Below are positions 45,239-53,690 of a stretch of 64,000 nt of DNA, in pieces. A model generated the notes under the pieces. It searched no databases. It had not been told where the DNA came from and saw only the letters and a program-made list of their open reading frames with translations. The translations under genes and the position numbers were made by a program. Position 1 is the first letter of the stretch. The number at the start of each line of letters is the position of its first letter. This stretch comes from Chryseobacterium lactis (lineage in GTDB: Bacteria; Bacteroidota; Bacteroidia; Flavobacteriales; Weeksellaceae), in contig NZ_CP033924.1 in the NCBI RefSeq assembly GCF_003815875.1, forward strand, positions 3,162,001 through 3,226,000, given 5' to 3'.

Positions 45239-45970
45239 TTGACAAAAGATATCACCAAAGTTACTCCCTACAATTCAGAGGCTACAAAGAAGAGCCAGGT
45301 AGAGGATATGTTCGACAATATTGCACCGAAGTATGACCTTCTGAACCATGTTTTATCCATGAAAATTGACGTTTTATGGAGGAATAAACTGGTAAGATGG
45401 ATGAAAAATGATAATCCGCAGGAAGTGCTGGATGTGGCTACAGGAACGGGAGATCTGGCGATTACGATCGAAAAAGGAACAGGTTCGAAAGTAGTTGGTT
45501 TAGATTTATCACAACAAATGCTGAATGTTGGCGTTATTAAAATAAAAAAACTTAAATTAGACGGCAAAATTTCCATGCTAAAAGGAGATGCAGAAAATTT
45601 ACCTTTCGAGGACAATAGATTTGATGCTGTTTCCGTTGCATTTGGAGTAAGGAATTTTGAGAACCTTACCAAAGGTTTGGCAGAGTTAAGAAGAGTAGTT
45701 AAAGATAACAAAAGTGTTTATATACTGGAGTTTTCAAAGGTTGAGGGGTTCATGGGGCCATTTTATATGTTTTATTTTAAAAATATATTGCCTGCCATCG
45801 GCAGATTGGTTTCTAAGGATAATAGGGCATATACATACCTTCCGGATTCTGTAAATGCTTTTCCTTTCGGGGAAAAGATGAAACAAATTCTTTTAGATAC
45901 GGGATTTAAGAAAGTAGAATATAAAAAATTAAGTTTAGGTATAGCCACAATTTACAAAGCAACAAAGTAA
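45239..45970 (+). CDS. ubiE: Demethylmenaquinone methyltransferase (UbiE/MenG)
   Basis: This 243-residue SAM-dependent methyltransferase completes menaquinone synthesis by C-methylation. It shows the UbiE motifs VEDMFDNIAPKYDLLNHVLSMKIDVLWR, the SAM-binding VLDVATGTGDLAI (about residues 61-73) and SVAFGVRNFENLTKGLAELRRVV. The best start is TTG at 45239, three bases after the upstream stop; no ATG lies at a sensible position. The gene is the middle member of an operon with a hypothetical and a PorT-type protein. Confidence 0.94.
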   Translation: MTKDITKVTPYNSEATKKSQVEDMFDNIAPKYDLLNHVLSMKIDVLWRNKLVRWMKNDNPQEVLDVATGTGDLAITIEKGTGSKVVGLDLSQQMLNVGVIKIKKLKLDGKISMLKGDAENLPFEDNRFDAVSVAFGVRNFENLTKGLAELRRVVKDNKSVYILEFSKVEGFMGPFYMFYFKNILPAIGRLVSKDNRAYTYLPDSVNAFPFGEKMKQILLDTGFKKVEYKKLSLGIATIYKATK

Positions 45971-45973
45971 CCT

Positions 45974-46756
45974 ATGAATAAATTTCTATTAAAAGCACTG
46001 GTTTTGACCTCAGTAAATGTTGCCGTTTTTGCAAACGCGCAATTTAGAACCCGAAACAGAATGGATAAGTTGGAAGACTTTGACGAACAAAAATTCAGTT
46101 GGGGGTTTTACTTGAACGGGAACAGACTGGATTACCGCATTGTACTCAATCCCACTTATGGGATGAAGGATAATCAGAATCTTGTTACCTCTAAAGACAG
46201 TTACAGTTTCGGTGCGGGACTTATCGCAAAATGGAGACTGAATGACTATCTTGATGTAAGAATAGAACCTGGTTTGCAGTTTGCTCAAAGACAGTTGACT
46301 TTTAATACGCAATCAAATGACTTCTATGCCGGTGGATCTTTAACAAATCCTCCTTTCATGCCGATTCCTCTGCAGGAAAAAGATAAAGTAAGAGAAGTTA
46401 AATCTACTTTAGTTGATATTCCTGTAATGTTGGAACTTCATGGGCAAAGATGGTACAATTCAAGGCCTTATGTTGCAGCTGGGGTAAACTATATCGTAAA
46501 CCTTCAGTCTAATGCAAGTTCTACTGATGATAACATGCAGGGGATCTTCAGATCTACTACTCATAATTTCGCATGGTCTGCAGAAATGGGGATTCAGTTT
46601 TATTTCAACAAATTTAAACTGACTCCGGGAATCAGAGGTACATTCTTTATGAATAATGAAAAAGTTGCAGATAATGCCACTACACCTCCTTATTGGGCAG
46701 CAGCAGTATCTACTTTGCAAACAAGAGCGATCATGTTTGTTCTTAAATTTGAATAA
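45974..46756 (+). CDS. porT: PorT/SprT-type outer-membrane protein (type IX secretion)
   Basis: This 260-residue protein has a signal peptide (ending FANAQ) and a beta-barrel outer-membrane sequence. It matches the PorT family of the type IX secretion system as I know it: KFSWGFYLNGNRLDYRIVLNP, YSFGAGLIAKWRLNDYLDVRIEPGLQFAQRQLTF and a C-terminal strand ending FVLKFE. The pairing of ubiE with porT on one operon is found in flavobacteria (established context). The start lies 3 bases after the ubiE stop. Other T9SS genes are not in this window. Confidence 0.82.
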   Translation: MNKFLLKALVLTSVNVAVFANAQFRTRNRMDKLEDFDEQKFSWGFYLNGNRLDYRIVLNPTYGMKDNQNLVTSKDSYSFGAGLIAKWRLNDYLDVRIEPGLQFAQRQLTFNTQSNDFYAGGSLTNPPFMPIPLQEKDKVREVKSTLVDIPVMLELHGQRWYNSRPYVAAGVNYIVNLQSNASSTDDNMQGIFRSTTHNFAWSAEMGIQFYFNKFKLTPGIRGTFFMNNEKVADNATTPPYWAAAVSTLQTRAIMFVLKFE

Positions 46757-46777
46757 AAAATATCAGATTAAAAATAC

Positions 46778-46806
46778 AAAGGAGGTGCTTCTGCATCTCC
46801 TTTTTT
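46778..46806 (+). terminator. Terminator after the ubiE-porT operon
   Basis: AAAGGAGGTGC pairs with GCATCTCCTTT (one G-T pair) around TTCT, followed by T residues. Confidence 0.75.
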
Positions 46807-46894
46807 GTTGGTATACCAAAATATAGGGCTTTTTATTTTTGTTAGTGTCAATATTTTTTTATTTTTGCTTCTAGTTAGAATATACAAACCTGAA

Positions 46895-47197
46895 ATGCTT
46901 CAAGATTTAGAAAACAATTTTTCAGAATTAGAGAGAAAGATTTTGGCTCTTCAAAAGAATTACAAAAGTCTTACTGAAAAGTTAACGGAATTAAATACTG
47001 AGCATGAGGACCTGAAGAAGAAATATGATGAGGAAAGAAGACGAAATCAGGTATTAGCAGAAGAACAAAAAAATATAAAACTTTATTCAGCAATATCAGG
47101 AAATCCTGAACACAATAGGTTAATGAAAAATCATATCAACAGATTGGTGAAAGAAATTGATTTCTGTATTGCTCAGCTTCAAAACAGTGGACTATAA
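46895..47197 (+). CDS. Coiled-coil protein upstream of zapA
   Basis: About 100 residues start at the ATG at 46895 (MLQDLENNFSELERKILALQ). Almost the whole sequence is predicted coiled coil: LERKILALQKNYKSLTEKLTELNTEHEDLKKKYDEERRRN. It overlaps zapA by one base (TAATG), so the two are coupled and may interact in cell division; it is in the position and style of small ZapB-like partners, but homology is not evident. An alternative TTG start at 46805 would add a hydrophobic helix. Confidence 0.62.
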   Translation: MLQDLENNFSELERKILALQKNYKSLTEKLTELNTEHEDLKKKYDEERRRNQVLAEEQKNIKLYSAISGNPEHNRLMKNHINRLVKEIDFCIAQLQNSGL

Positions 47198-47484
47198 TGG
47201 AGGTAAGGAGAATAACCATAAACATTGCAGGAAGGGTATATCCGCTGAACGTACCGGCAGCAGAGGAAGAAACTTTGCGTAAAGTCGGGAAGCAGATCGA
47301 AAATATGATTAAAGATTTTGAACAAAACTTCGATGTAAGAGATAAACAGGATGCTTTGGCTATGTGTGCCCTGAAATTGGGAACCAACGCTGAAGTAGTT
47401 TCTCTTAACTACGAAAAAAATATTAATTCAACCAACGACAGATTAACTCAAATTAATCAGACGTTGAATGAAATCGGGAAATAG
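47197..47484 (+). CDS. zapA: Cell division protein ZapA
   Basis: ZapA bundles FtsZ filaments. The 95-residue protein shows the N-terminal RRITINIAGRVYPLNVPAAEEETLRKVGKQIENMI and the usual long C-terminal helix with the VRDKQDALAMCALKL segment. The length fits the family. It overlaps the coiled-coil gene and is followed at once by a 6S-like RNA, an order resembling zapA-ssrS of enterobacteria. Confidence 0.9.
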   Translation: MEVRRITINIAGRVYPLNVPAAEEETLRKVGKQIENMIKDFEQNFDVRDKQDALAMCALKLGTNAEVVSLNYEKNINSTNDRLTQINQTLNEIGK

Positions 47485-47503
47485 ATTTTTTTTCCCGGAA
47501 AAA

Positions 47504-47676
47504 GACTGCCTACAATAATTCTAACACATTAAAGGTAAACTCAACGCTAAACAATTGCCGAACGAATGTCCATTAAATGGCGTGCCGGATTTCCGGATTA
47601 CAGATAGTGGAAATCAGTTCAAATCGTGTTGATTAGGAGTTTACTCTCAATCTCTGAATTGTTGTGGGCTTTTTTA
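47504..47676 (+). ncRNA. ssrS: 6S-Flavo-like RNA
   Basis: Between zapA and rny lies a structured segment closed by a 14-bp stem: GCCTACAATAATTC (47508-47521) pairs with GAATTGTTGTGGGC (47656-47669) with only G-U wobbles, then TTTTTT at 47670. The middle could form a large internal bubble as in 6S RNA, which binds RNA polymerase. Placement next to zapA matches ssrS in other bacteria. Flavobacteria are known to have a 6S variant. A covariance model search has not been run. Confidence 0.72.
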
Positions 47677-47716
47677 TTTTAAACAATATGAATACAATTA
47701 AAACTCAATATACATT

Positions 47717-49282
47717 ATGATAGAAGTTATAGTCGGGGTTGTTTGTTTAGTAATCGGAGCTGTAGTGGGGATGGTTTTCTCCAAAAGCTCTCTGAATACT
47801 AAGGCAAAATTTATTATAGATGATGCTAAGAAAAACGCCGAAAACCTTATAGAAAAAGCTAACGTACAAGCTGAATCCATAAAGAAAGAAAAGAACCTTC
47901 AGGCCAAAGAAAAATTCCTGGAACTGAAATCTCAGCATGATGCAGACATCCAGTCCCGCGAAAAGAAAATGCAGGAAGTTGAAAAAAGAACGAAGGATAA
48001 GGAACACAAGCTTAATGATGAGCTTAGTAAAGTTGGAAAGCTTGAAAAGGATTTAGATAAGCAAATTGGAGATTATTCTAAGAAAAATGAAATTCTGGAA
48101 AGAAAGCAGCAGGAATTAGACACAGCGACAGCTAAGAAAGTTGAAATACTTGAGAAAATCTCTAATTATACTGCTGATGAAGCTAAAGCAGAATTGGTAG
48201 AAACCATGAAAGCAGAGGCTAAAACAAGAGCTCAGGCGCATGTTCAGGGAATCATGGAAGAAGCCCAGATGAACGCTAAAAACGAGGCCAGAAAAATCGT
48301 TATCCAAACGATCCAGAGAATCGGAACTGAGCAGGCAATTGAAAACTCAGTATCAGTTTTCAACATTGAATCTGATGAGGTAAAAGGTAGAATTATCGGT
48401 AGAGAAGGTAGAAATATCCGTGCTTTGGAAGCGGTAACAGGAGTAGAAATTATCGTTGATGATACTCCGGAAGCTATTCTTCTTTCATGTTTCGATCCTG
48501 TAAGAAGAGAGATCGCAAGATTATCTTTACACAGATTGGTTACAGACGGTAGAATTCACCCGGCGAGAATTGAAGAAGTTGTTGAAAAAACAAGAAAACA
48601 AATCGAAGAGGAGATCATTGAAGTGGGTAAAAGAACGATCATTGATTTGGGAATCCACGGATTACATCCTGAATTGATTAAGATCGTAGGTAGAATGAAA
48701 TACCGTTCTTCTTACGGACAAAACTTACTACAGCACTCAAGAGAAGTAGCTAATATTGCTGCAACAATGGCTGCTGAATTGGGACTAAACGTAAAATTAG
48801 CCAAGAGAGCAGGTCTGTTACACGATATTGGTAAAGTTCCTGAGCAGGAATCTGAATTACCTCACGCATTATTAGGAATGCAATGGGCTGAGAAATACGG
48901 TGAAAACCCAGAAGTAGTAAATGCTATTGGAGCTCACCACGACGAAATTGAAATGAAGTCGCTTTTATCTCCGATCATTCAGGTTGCCGATGCAATTTCA
49001 GGTGCAAGACCGGGAGCAAGAAGACAAGTATTGGAATCTTACATCCAGAGACTAAAAGACCTTGAATCTGCTGCGTTAAGCTTTGACGGAGTGTCAAGTG
49101 CCTATGCAATCCAGGCGGGTAGAGAATTAAGAGTAATGGTAGAGAGTGGAAAAGTAAATGATGAAGTAGCTTCTCAACTATCTTACGACATTTCTGAAAA
49201 GATCCAGAATGAACTTACATATCCTGGACAAGTAAAAGTAACAGTAATCAGAGAAACGAGAGCTGTGAATATTGCAAGATAA
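47717..49282 (+). CDS. rny: Ribonuclease Y
   Basis: RNase Y is a membrane-anchored endoribonuclease that starts mRNA decay. The 521-residue protein has an N-terminal transmembrane helix ([22 protein letters not shown]), a long coiled coil (residues 25-190, [22 protein letters not shown]...), a KH domain ([26 protein letters not shown]) and an HD metal site ([13 protein letters not shown], then AHHDE). It ends [13 protein letters not shown] as usual. A terminator follows. Confidence 0.96.
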   Translation: MIEVIVGVVCLVIGAVVGMVFSKSSLNTKAKFIIDDAKKNAENLIEKANVQAESIKKEKNLQAKEKFLELKSQHDADIQSREKKMQEVEKRTKDKEHKLNDELSKVGKLEKDLDKQIGDYSKKNEILERKQQELDTATAKKVEILEKISNYTADEAKAELVETMKAEAKTRAQAHVQGIMEEAQMNAKNEARKIVIQTIQRIGTEQAIENSVSVFNIESDEVKGRIIGREGRNIRALEAVTGVEIIVDDTPEAILLSCFDPVRREIARLSLHRLVTDGRIHPARIEEVVEKTRKQIEEEIIEVGKRTIIDLGIHGLHPELIKIVGRMKYRSSYGQNLLQHSREVANIAATMAAELGLNVKLAKRAGLLHDIGKVPEQESELPHALLGMQWAEKYGENPEVVNAIGAHHDEIEMKSLLSPIIQVADAISGARPGARRQVLESYIQRLKDLESAALSFDGVSSAYAIQAGRELRVMVESGKVNDEVASQLSYDISEKIQNELTYPGQVKVTVIRETRAVNIAR

Positions 49283-49304
49283 TAATCAGACAAAGATATT
49301 TTAT

Positions 49305-49335
49305 AAAAACCTTTCAAGAAATTGAAAGGTTTTTT
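49305..49335 (+). terminator. Terminator after rny
   Basis: AAAAACCTTTCAA, loop GAAA, TTGAAAGGTTTTT: a 13-bp perfect stem, then T residues. Confidence 0.83.
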
Positions 49336-49355
49336 ATTTTTATCAAAACTTAAAA

Positions 49356-50597
49356 ATGCAAGAACTGTCATTATCTTCAAAATTGAAGTACATTTTTTCA
49401 ATTCCCGTTATTATTTCTGCCCTGGGCTATTTTGTAGACATTTATGATCTCCTGTTATTTGGGATTGTAAGGATCCCGAGTTTGAAGGCGTTAGGGCTGA
49501 ATCCAGATGCGGATGGAACCTTTATTCTGAATTGTCAGATGATAGGATTATTAATCGGAGGTGTTTTCTGGGGAATTTTTGGAGATAAGAAAGGCAGGCT
49601 TTCTGTACTTTTCGGATCTATTCTGGTTTATTCCTTAGCGAATATTGCCTGCGGTTTTCTGCCGTATTTTCCAAAAGAGCATCTGTTGTACCAATACGCC
49701 GGTCTTAGATTCATTGCGGGGATTGGTTTGGCCGGAGAGCTGGGAGCAGGAATTACACTGGTTTCTGAAAGTTTACCGAAGAATTTAAGAGCCATCGGAA
49801 CTTCCGTTGTAGCCGGTTTTGGACTGATGGGAGCAGTAGTAGCTCAACTTACCGTAGAATTGGCCGGAGGATGGAATATTTCTTATATCATCGGTGGAAT
49901 TATGGGGGTAATGTTATTGCTGTTAAGAATAAGTGTCTCAGAATCGGGGATTTATAAAAATATTGAACATAAAAGTGTTTCTAAAGGTAATTTTCTATCC
50001 TTTTTCACGAATAAAGACAGATTGATAAGATATTTAAAATGTATCGCCGTAGGATTACCAACCTGGTACTGTATTGGTATTCTGGCCGTTTTAGCCAATC
50101 AATTTGCCCCTGAATTAGGAATAAAGGATATTAATCCCGGGAAAGCCATTATGTGGGCTTATGTAGGTATTTCCGTCGGAGACTTGTTGAGTGGTTTTAT
50201 TTCTCATGCTCTGAAATCTCGTAAAATGGCTATATTTTATATGTTGATTTTTACATTGATTGGGGTGGCGATTATGCTTTTCGGAAATACAAATACGGAA
50301 AGCAAATATTATATGTTCTGTGTATGGCTGGGCTTTGGAACAGGGTATTGGGCAATGTTTGTTACTTTGGCAGCTGAGCAGTTCGGGACCAATATCAGAA
50401 ATACGGCAACAACAACCGTTCCGAATATGGTAAGAGGATTGGTGCCTGTTATGATTTTAGCTTTCGATTCACTTAAAGGGCATTTTTCTGTGATAGAAAG
50501 TGCTGCTGTTGTAGGAGTGGTGGTATTTGGACTTGCTTTTTATTCATCCTTTACCATTTCTGAAACGCATAATAAAGACCTTGAGTTTACAGAATAA
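49356..50597 (+). CDS. MFS transporter
   Basis: This 413-residue major facilitator transporter has about 12 hydrophobic helices. The MFS signature is between helices 2 and 3 (GVFWGIFGDKKGRLSVLFGS), and the acidic TM1 segment FVDIYDLLLFG and the helix-4 GIGLAGELGAGITLVSE resemble metabolite/H+ symporters of the sugar/organic-acid kind. The substrate is unknown. It is the last housekeeping-like gene before the peptide pair and has no evident link to export of those peptides, since it looks like an uptake-type symporter. Confidence 0.82.
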   Translation: MQELSLSSKLKYIFSIPVIISALGYFVDIYDLLLFGIVRIPSLKALGLNPDADGTFILNCQMIGLLIGGVFWGIFGDKKGRLSVLFGSILVYSLANIACGFLPYFPKEHLLYQYAGLRFIAGIGLAGELGAGITLVSESLPKNLRAIGTSVVAGFGLMGAVVAQLTVELAGGWNISYIIGGIMGVMLLLLRISVSESGIYKNIEHKSVSKGNFLSFFTNKDRLIRYLKCIAVGLPTWYCIGILAVLANQFAPELGIKDINPGKAIMWAYVGISVGDLLSGFISHALKSRKMAIFYMLIFTLIGVAIMLFGNTNTESKYYMFCVWLGFGTGYWAMFVTLAAEQFGTNIRNTATTTVPNMVRGLVPVMILAFDSLKGHFSVIESAAVVGVVVFGLAFYSSFTISETHNKDLEFTE

Positions 50598-50678
50598 TTC
50601 AATTGTATTTTTATCATTTAAAGATAAGAAAATGAGTTAATTAACATTTTTTTATGCCTTGAATATTAATTATTTATT

Positions 50679-50686
50679 TACTTTTG
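50679..50686 (+). promoter_or_regulatory. -7 promoter box of the first GG-leader peptide
   Basis: TACTTTTG matches TAnnTTTG, 29 bases before the ATG at 50716. It rules out a longer ORF start at 50659, which would lie upstream of the promoter. Confidence 0.6.
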
Positions 50687-50715
50687 AAAGTAAACCAACT
50701 AAAAATCAAACCATC

Positions 50716-50901
50716 ATGTCACAAAAAATTTTTAAAAACGCTAAAAAGCTAGGGAAGAATGATCTTAAAGAAATCATAGGAGGAGTAAGTGGGCCTGGAA
50801 CTCCTGATCTTTCACAATGCGGCTGTAGTTGTACAGGTGCAGTTACGGGACCGGCCTATTGCAGTAAATATAAAAAATGTCTTCAGGTAATGACCTGCTG
50901 A
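50716..50901 (+). CDS. Bacteriocin-like GG-leader peptide 1, six cysteines
   Basis: This 61-residue peptide has leader MSQKIFKNAKKLGKNDLKEIIGG, ending in the double-glycine typical of peptides exported and cleaved by C39-peptidase ABC transporters. The 38-residue core has six Cys in pattern CxCxC-x9-C-x5-C-x5-C and the segment VTGPAYC. It is annotated elsewhere in Chryseobacterium as 'bacteriocin-like' (general knowledge). No transporter, modification enzyme or immunity gene lies next to it. A paralogue with identical Cys spacing follows 288 bases downstream. Function is not known. Confidence 0.83.
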   Translation: MSQKIFKNAKKLGKNDLKEIIGGVSGPGTPDLSQCGCSCTGAVTGPAYCSKYKKCLQVMTC

Positions 50902-50923
50902 TAAAGATATTATTAATCACCAG

Positions 50924-50957
50924 AAACCTTTCAAGAAATTGGAAGGTTTTGTTTTTG
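50924..50957 (+). terminator. Terminator after GG-leader peptide 1
   Basis: AAACCTTTC pairs with GGAAGGTTT around AAGAAATT, then GTTTTTG. It closely resembles the rny terminator at 49305. Confidence 0.7.
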
Positions 50958-51138
50958 TTAGCCTACCCATAAGAATCATTCGGTTTTTGCATGATCTGAA
51001 CTCTTTTATTTGGTAAATTATTACTTTGTTTAAATAATAAAAGTCGATTTATATGGTTTTTTAATACATTAATAAGGCTATAATCAGAACGTTATTTAAA
51101 TTTTAATTAAATTATGTTGCGAATAATTAATATTTGTT

Positions 51139-51146
51139 TAACTTTG
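51139..51146 (+). promoter_or_regulatory. -7 promoter box of GG-leader peptide 2
   Basis: TAACTTTG matches TAnnTTTG; GTTG at 51115-51118 is a -33 candidate with a 20-base spacer. The transcribed leader would be about 43 bases. Confidence 0.6.
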
Positions 51147-51188
51147 GGAGGTAACTAAAACTAGATTATTTAATAACAATCAAATCAC

Positions 51189-51371
51189 ATGAAAATTATG
51201 AGAAATGCTAAAAAGCTTAACAAAGCAGACCTTAAGAACATTGCAGGAGGAATAAGCGGAAATCCCGATTTATCTCTTTGCGGATGCAGCTGTTCAGGTT
51301 CGGTAACCGGACCATGGTATTGCGTACAATATATCGGTTGTCCTCAGGTATATACTTGCGGGCAAGTGTAA
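51189..51371 (+). CDS. Bacteriocin-like GG-leader peptide 2, six cysteines
   Basis: This 60-residue paralogue of the peptide at 50716 has leader MKIMRNAKKLNKADLKNIAGG and a core with the same CxCxC-x9-C-x5-C-x5-C spacing (CGCSC, VTGPWYC, then two more Cys). The cores differ in the residues between cysteines, for example PAYCSKYKKC versus PWYCVQYIGC, so the pair may have diverged in activity or partner. An internal ATG at 51198 is an alternative start. It has its own promoter and terminator, so the two are expressed separately. Confidence 0.83.
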   Translation: MKIMRNAKKLNKADLKNIAGGISGNPDLSLCGCSCSGSVTGPWYCVQYIGCPQVYTCGQV

Positions 51372-51412
51372 GAACTTATTTCAACACGAAATAAACATTT
51401 CCACATTTAATA

Positions 51413-51450
51413 AGCGGAACCCTTTTGATTTCAAGAGGGTTCCGCTGCTT
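51413..51450. terminator. Convergent terminator between GG-leader peptide 2 and yeiH
   Basis: AGCGGAACCCTTTT pairs with AAGAGGGTTCCGCT (one G-T pair) around a short loop. T-rich sequence follows on the plus strand and, less strongly, on the minus strand, so it may serve both. Confidence 0.72.
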
Positions 51451-52386
51451 TTAATGAATAATGTAAAGCAAGCTGCCGATACTGATGGTCACCCACAACA
51501 ATACAGCTGTCAGTAGAGGTTTAAATCCTATAGATTTCAATGTTTGAAGAGATAGAGTAGAACCAATGAAGAATAGAGTCAGATTTAATCCAGATTTTGC
51601 CAAAACGGTGATGGAAGTGCTGAACTGTTCAAGAACAGGAAAATAAGTATTCAACAAGATCGCCAGGATAAAGTAACCGATAAACCATGGGATTTTTATT
51701 TTTGATTCTTTGTTTTTAAAAATAAACATCGTGATCAATGAAACAGGAATAATCCATAAAGCACGGGCTAATTTCACTGTTGTGGCTACTTTTAACGCCT
51801 CATCGCCGTATTTACCGGCGGCACCTACCACAGAACTCGTATCATGAATTCCTACTGCACACCATAATCCAAACTGTTCCTGAGAAAGATTCAGCAGATG
51901 TCCGATGGCAGGATATATGAATAGTGCAATAGAGTTTAAGGTAAAAACAATAGCTAAAGCCAGAGAAATTTGTTTCGTACTTGGTTTAATAATAGGTGAC
52001 ACAGCAGCAATGGCACTTCCTCCACAAATTGCAGTTCCGGCAGATAAGAGGTAAGACAAAGGTCTTTCAAGCTTAAATATTTTTCCCAGAATAAATCCCA
52101 ATCCCATTACGGTAACAATACTGACCACAGTCAGCATCAATCCCGTTTTCCCGGCATGTAAAGCTTCATCAAGCTTTAATCCAAACCCAAGACCAACAAT
52201 AGAGATTTGTAATAACAGATGAATATATCGATGGAGATGTTTTTCAAATGGATTTCCTATAAACACAGCCAAAAGGAAACCTAATGCAAGAGCGATAGGA
52301 GAAGAAATGAGCGGAGTAAGGCATAAAACTGCCAGTACAATAAAAACTATTTTTCGTGTAGTTTCATTTTGAATGAAATCTTTCAT
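51451..52386 (-). CDS. YeiH-family putative sulfate/sulfonate exporter
   Basis: This YeiH/UPF0324-type membrane protein of about 311 residues with 9-10 helices starts at the ATG at 52386 (MKDFIQNETTRKIVF); a frame from 52422 adds 12 polar residues. Family features are PFEKHLHRYIHLLLQISIVGLGFGLKLDEAL, AGTAICGGSAIAAVSPIIKP and GIHDTSSVVGAAGKYG. Substrate is not established. A LysR-type regulator of the kind paired with YeiH in E. coli lies upstream on the same strand, separated by a 260-base gap with a dispersed repeat. Confidence 0.85.
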   Translation of the reverse strand: MKDFIQNETTRKIVFIVLAVLCLTPLISSPIALALGFLLAVFIGNPFEKHLHRYIHLLLQISIVGLGFGLKLDEALHAGKTGLMLTVVSIVTVMGLGFILGKIFKLERPLSYLLSAGTAICGGSAIAAVSPIIKPSTKQISLALAIVFTLNSIALFIYPAIGHLLNLSQEQFGLWCAVGIHDTSSVVGAAGKYGDEALKVATTVKLARALWIIPVSLITMFIFKNKESKIKIPWFIGYFILAILLNTYFPVLEQFSTSITVLAKSGLNLTLFFIGSTLSLQTLKSIGFKPLLTAVLLWVTISIGSLLYIIH

Positions 52387-52504
52387 ATTGCGAACTTTAA
52401 AATATGGGTCAAAATTCGGCAATATAGTATTACAAAGTAAATTGTATTTTGTTATGTTGAATAACTAAAAGTTATAACTTTGGTAAAAAGTAAATTTCAA
52501 TGTT

Positions 52505-52532
52505 TGCTTGGCTACATCAATAGGGTTGGGCT
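52505..52532. repeat. 28-bp dispersed repeat, copy A
   Basis: Identical to 55288-55315 apart from one base. It begins TGCTTGGCTACATCAATAGG and continues into a palindrome-rich region in the yeiH-lysR gap. It fits a REP-like intergenic family. Confidence 0.75.
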
Positions 52533-52645
52533 ATGATCCTGAGCATAAGCTGAAAGCTTACGAACGAAGTTCACGAAGGAAGCCCGGCCAAAACAAATAA
52601 AACAAACAAATAATTCCATTGGCTTTAGCCAAAACCTGGAAGGAT

Positions 52646-53521
52646 TTACTCTGCAAATTTCAAAAATAGCTCTATCAACTCTGACTGTTCTCCTTTAGGA
52701 AGAATAAAATGAAAATCCCTCTCAATACTGAAGTTTTTGATGTCGATGACAGTTAAGGTATTGTTTTTTAACTCATTAAGAATCGTGCTGATTGAGAGAA
52801 ATGCCATGCAATCAGAATGCAGAAGATAGTTCTTGATACTTTCACTGCTTCCAAGTTGTATGACGGTGTTCAATTCATTGATATTCACTTCCTTTTCCTT
52901 AAAACGATTTTGAATGAATTCCAATGTTCCAGAGCCTTGCTCACGGAAGATCAGATTGAGATCATACAGATCTTTTAGATTTAAAGTCTTATGGGCGAGT
53001 GCATGATCAGCTTTTGCGGCCAATACAATTTCATCAGCTTTAAAAGTTTTATACTCAAAATAAGAAGACTGCGACTCTCCTTCAATAATGCCAAGATCAA
53101 CTTTTCCTTCTTTTAAAAGAGCCGAAATCGCTTCAGTATTTCCTGTAAGGAGTTCTATTTTAATATCTTTATAATAGGTTTTGAATTTTGCCAATAGTTC
53201 AGGTAAGATGTATTGTGCAACGGTTGTACTTGCTCCAATAATCAGTTTTCCTTTGTGCTGCTGATTGATCTGACTGATTTCAAATTCAAGATCACGGTAA
53301 ATATTTCGTATTTTCTCAGCATACTCGTACAAAATCTTTCCGCTTTGTGTCAATTGAATAGAAGTACCTTTTCGATTAAATAATTTTGTACCTAATTGGT
53401 TTTCAATTTCTTTAATGTGTTTTGTGACTGCCGGTTGTGAAATATGGAGTTCTTCCGAAGCTTTGGTAAAACTTAGCCTGGATGCCACAGTATGAAAAAC
53501 TTTTAATCTGTAATCGAACAT
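52646..53521 (-). CDS. LysR-family transcriptional regulator
   Basis: This 291-residue LysR regulator starts at the ATG at 53521 (MFDYRLKVFHTVASRLSFTKASEEL); a frame from 53536 adds five residues. The N-terminal winged helix-turn-helix (SFTKASEELHISQPAVTKHIKEIENQLGTKLFNRKG) is standard. The C-terminal ligand-binding domain contains IIEGESQSSYFEYKTF. The neighbouring YeiH transporter suggests that it regulates that gene, as YeiE and YeiH pair in E. coli. Inducer unknown. Confidence 0.88.
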   Translation of the reverse strand: MFDYRLKVFHTVASRLSFTKASEELHISQPAVTKHIKEIENQLGTKLFNRKGTSIQLTQSGKILYEYAEKIRNIYRDLEFEISQINQQHKGKLIIGASTTVAQYILPELLAKFKTYYKDIKIELLTGNTEAISALLKEGKVDLGIIEGESQSSYFEYKTFKADEIVLAAKADHALAHKTLNLKDLYDLNLIFREQGSGTLEFIQNRFKEKEVNINELNTVIQLGSSESIKNYLLHSDCMAFLSISTILNELKNNTLTVIDIKNFSIERDFHFILPKGEQSELIELFLKFAE

Positions 53522-53690
53522 ATTGCAAAAATACATATTATAGCTGTAATGTATGCCGCTTTTTTTGTTTGAAACAGTGAAAGTACCGGAGATTTTTGAA
53601 GGTTTGAGAGCGAGAGAGGAGAGCTTTATAGAGCTTTAAAAATCTGCGTGGGATTGAATAATCATTTGAGCTTTAATCTCAAAACCTCCC

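Noticed and set aside
46805..46894. Longer start for the coiled-coil gene before zapA
   Set aside because: It needs a TTG within the T run of the upstream terminator; the ATG at 46895 fits better.
49356..50597. MFS transporter as the exporter of the adjacent GG-leader peptides
   Set aside because: GG leaders are normally cut by C39-peptidase ABC transporters. This protein resembles an uptake symporter, so linkage by position alone is not enough.
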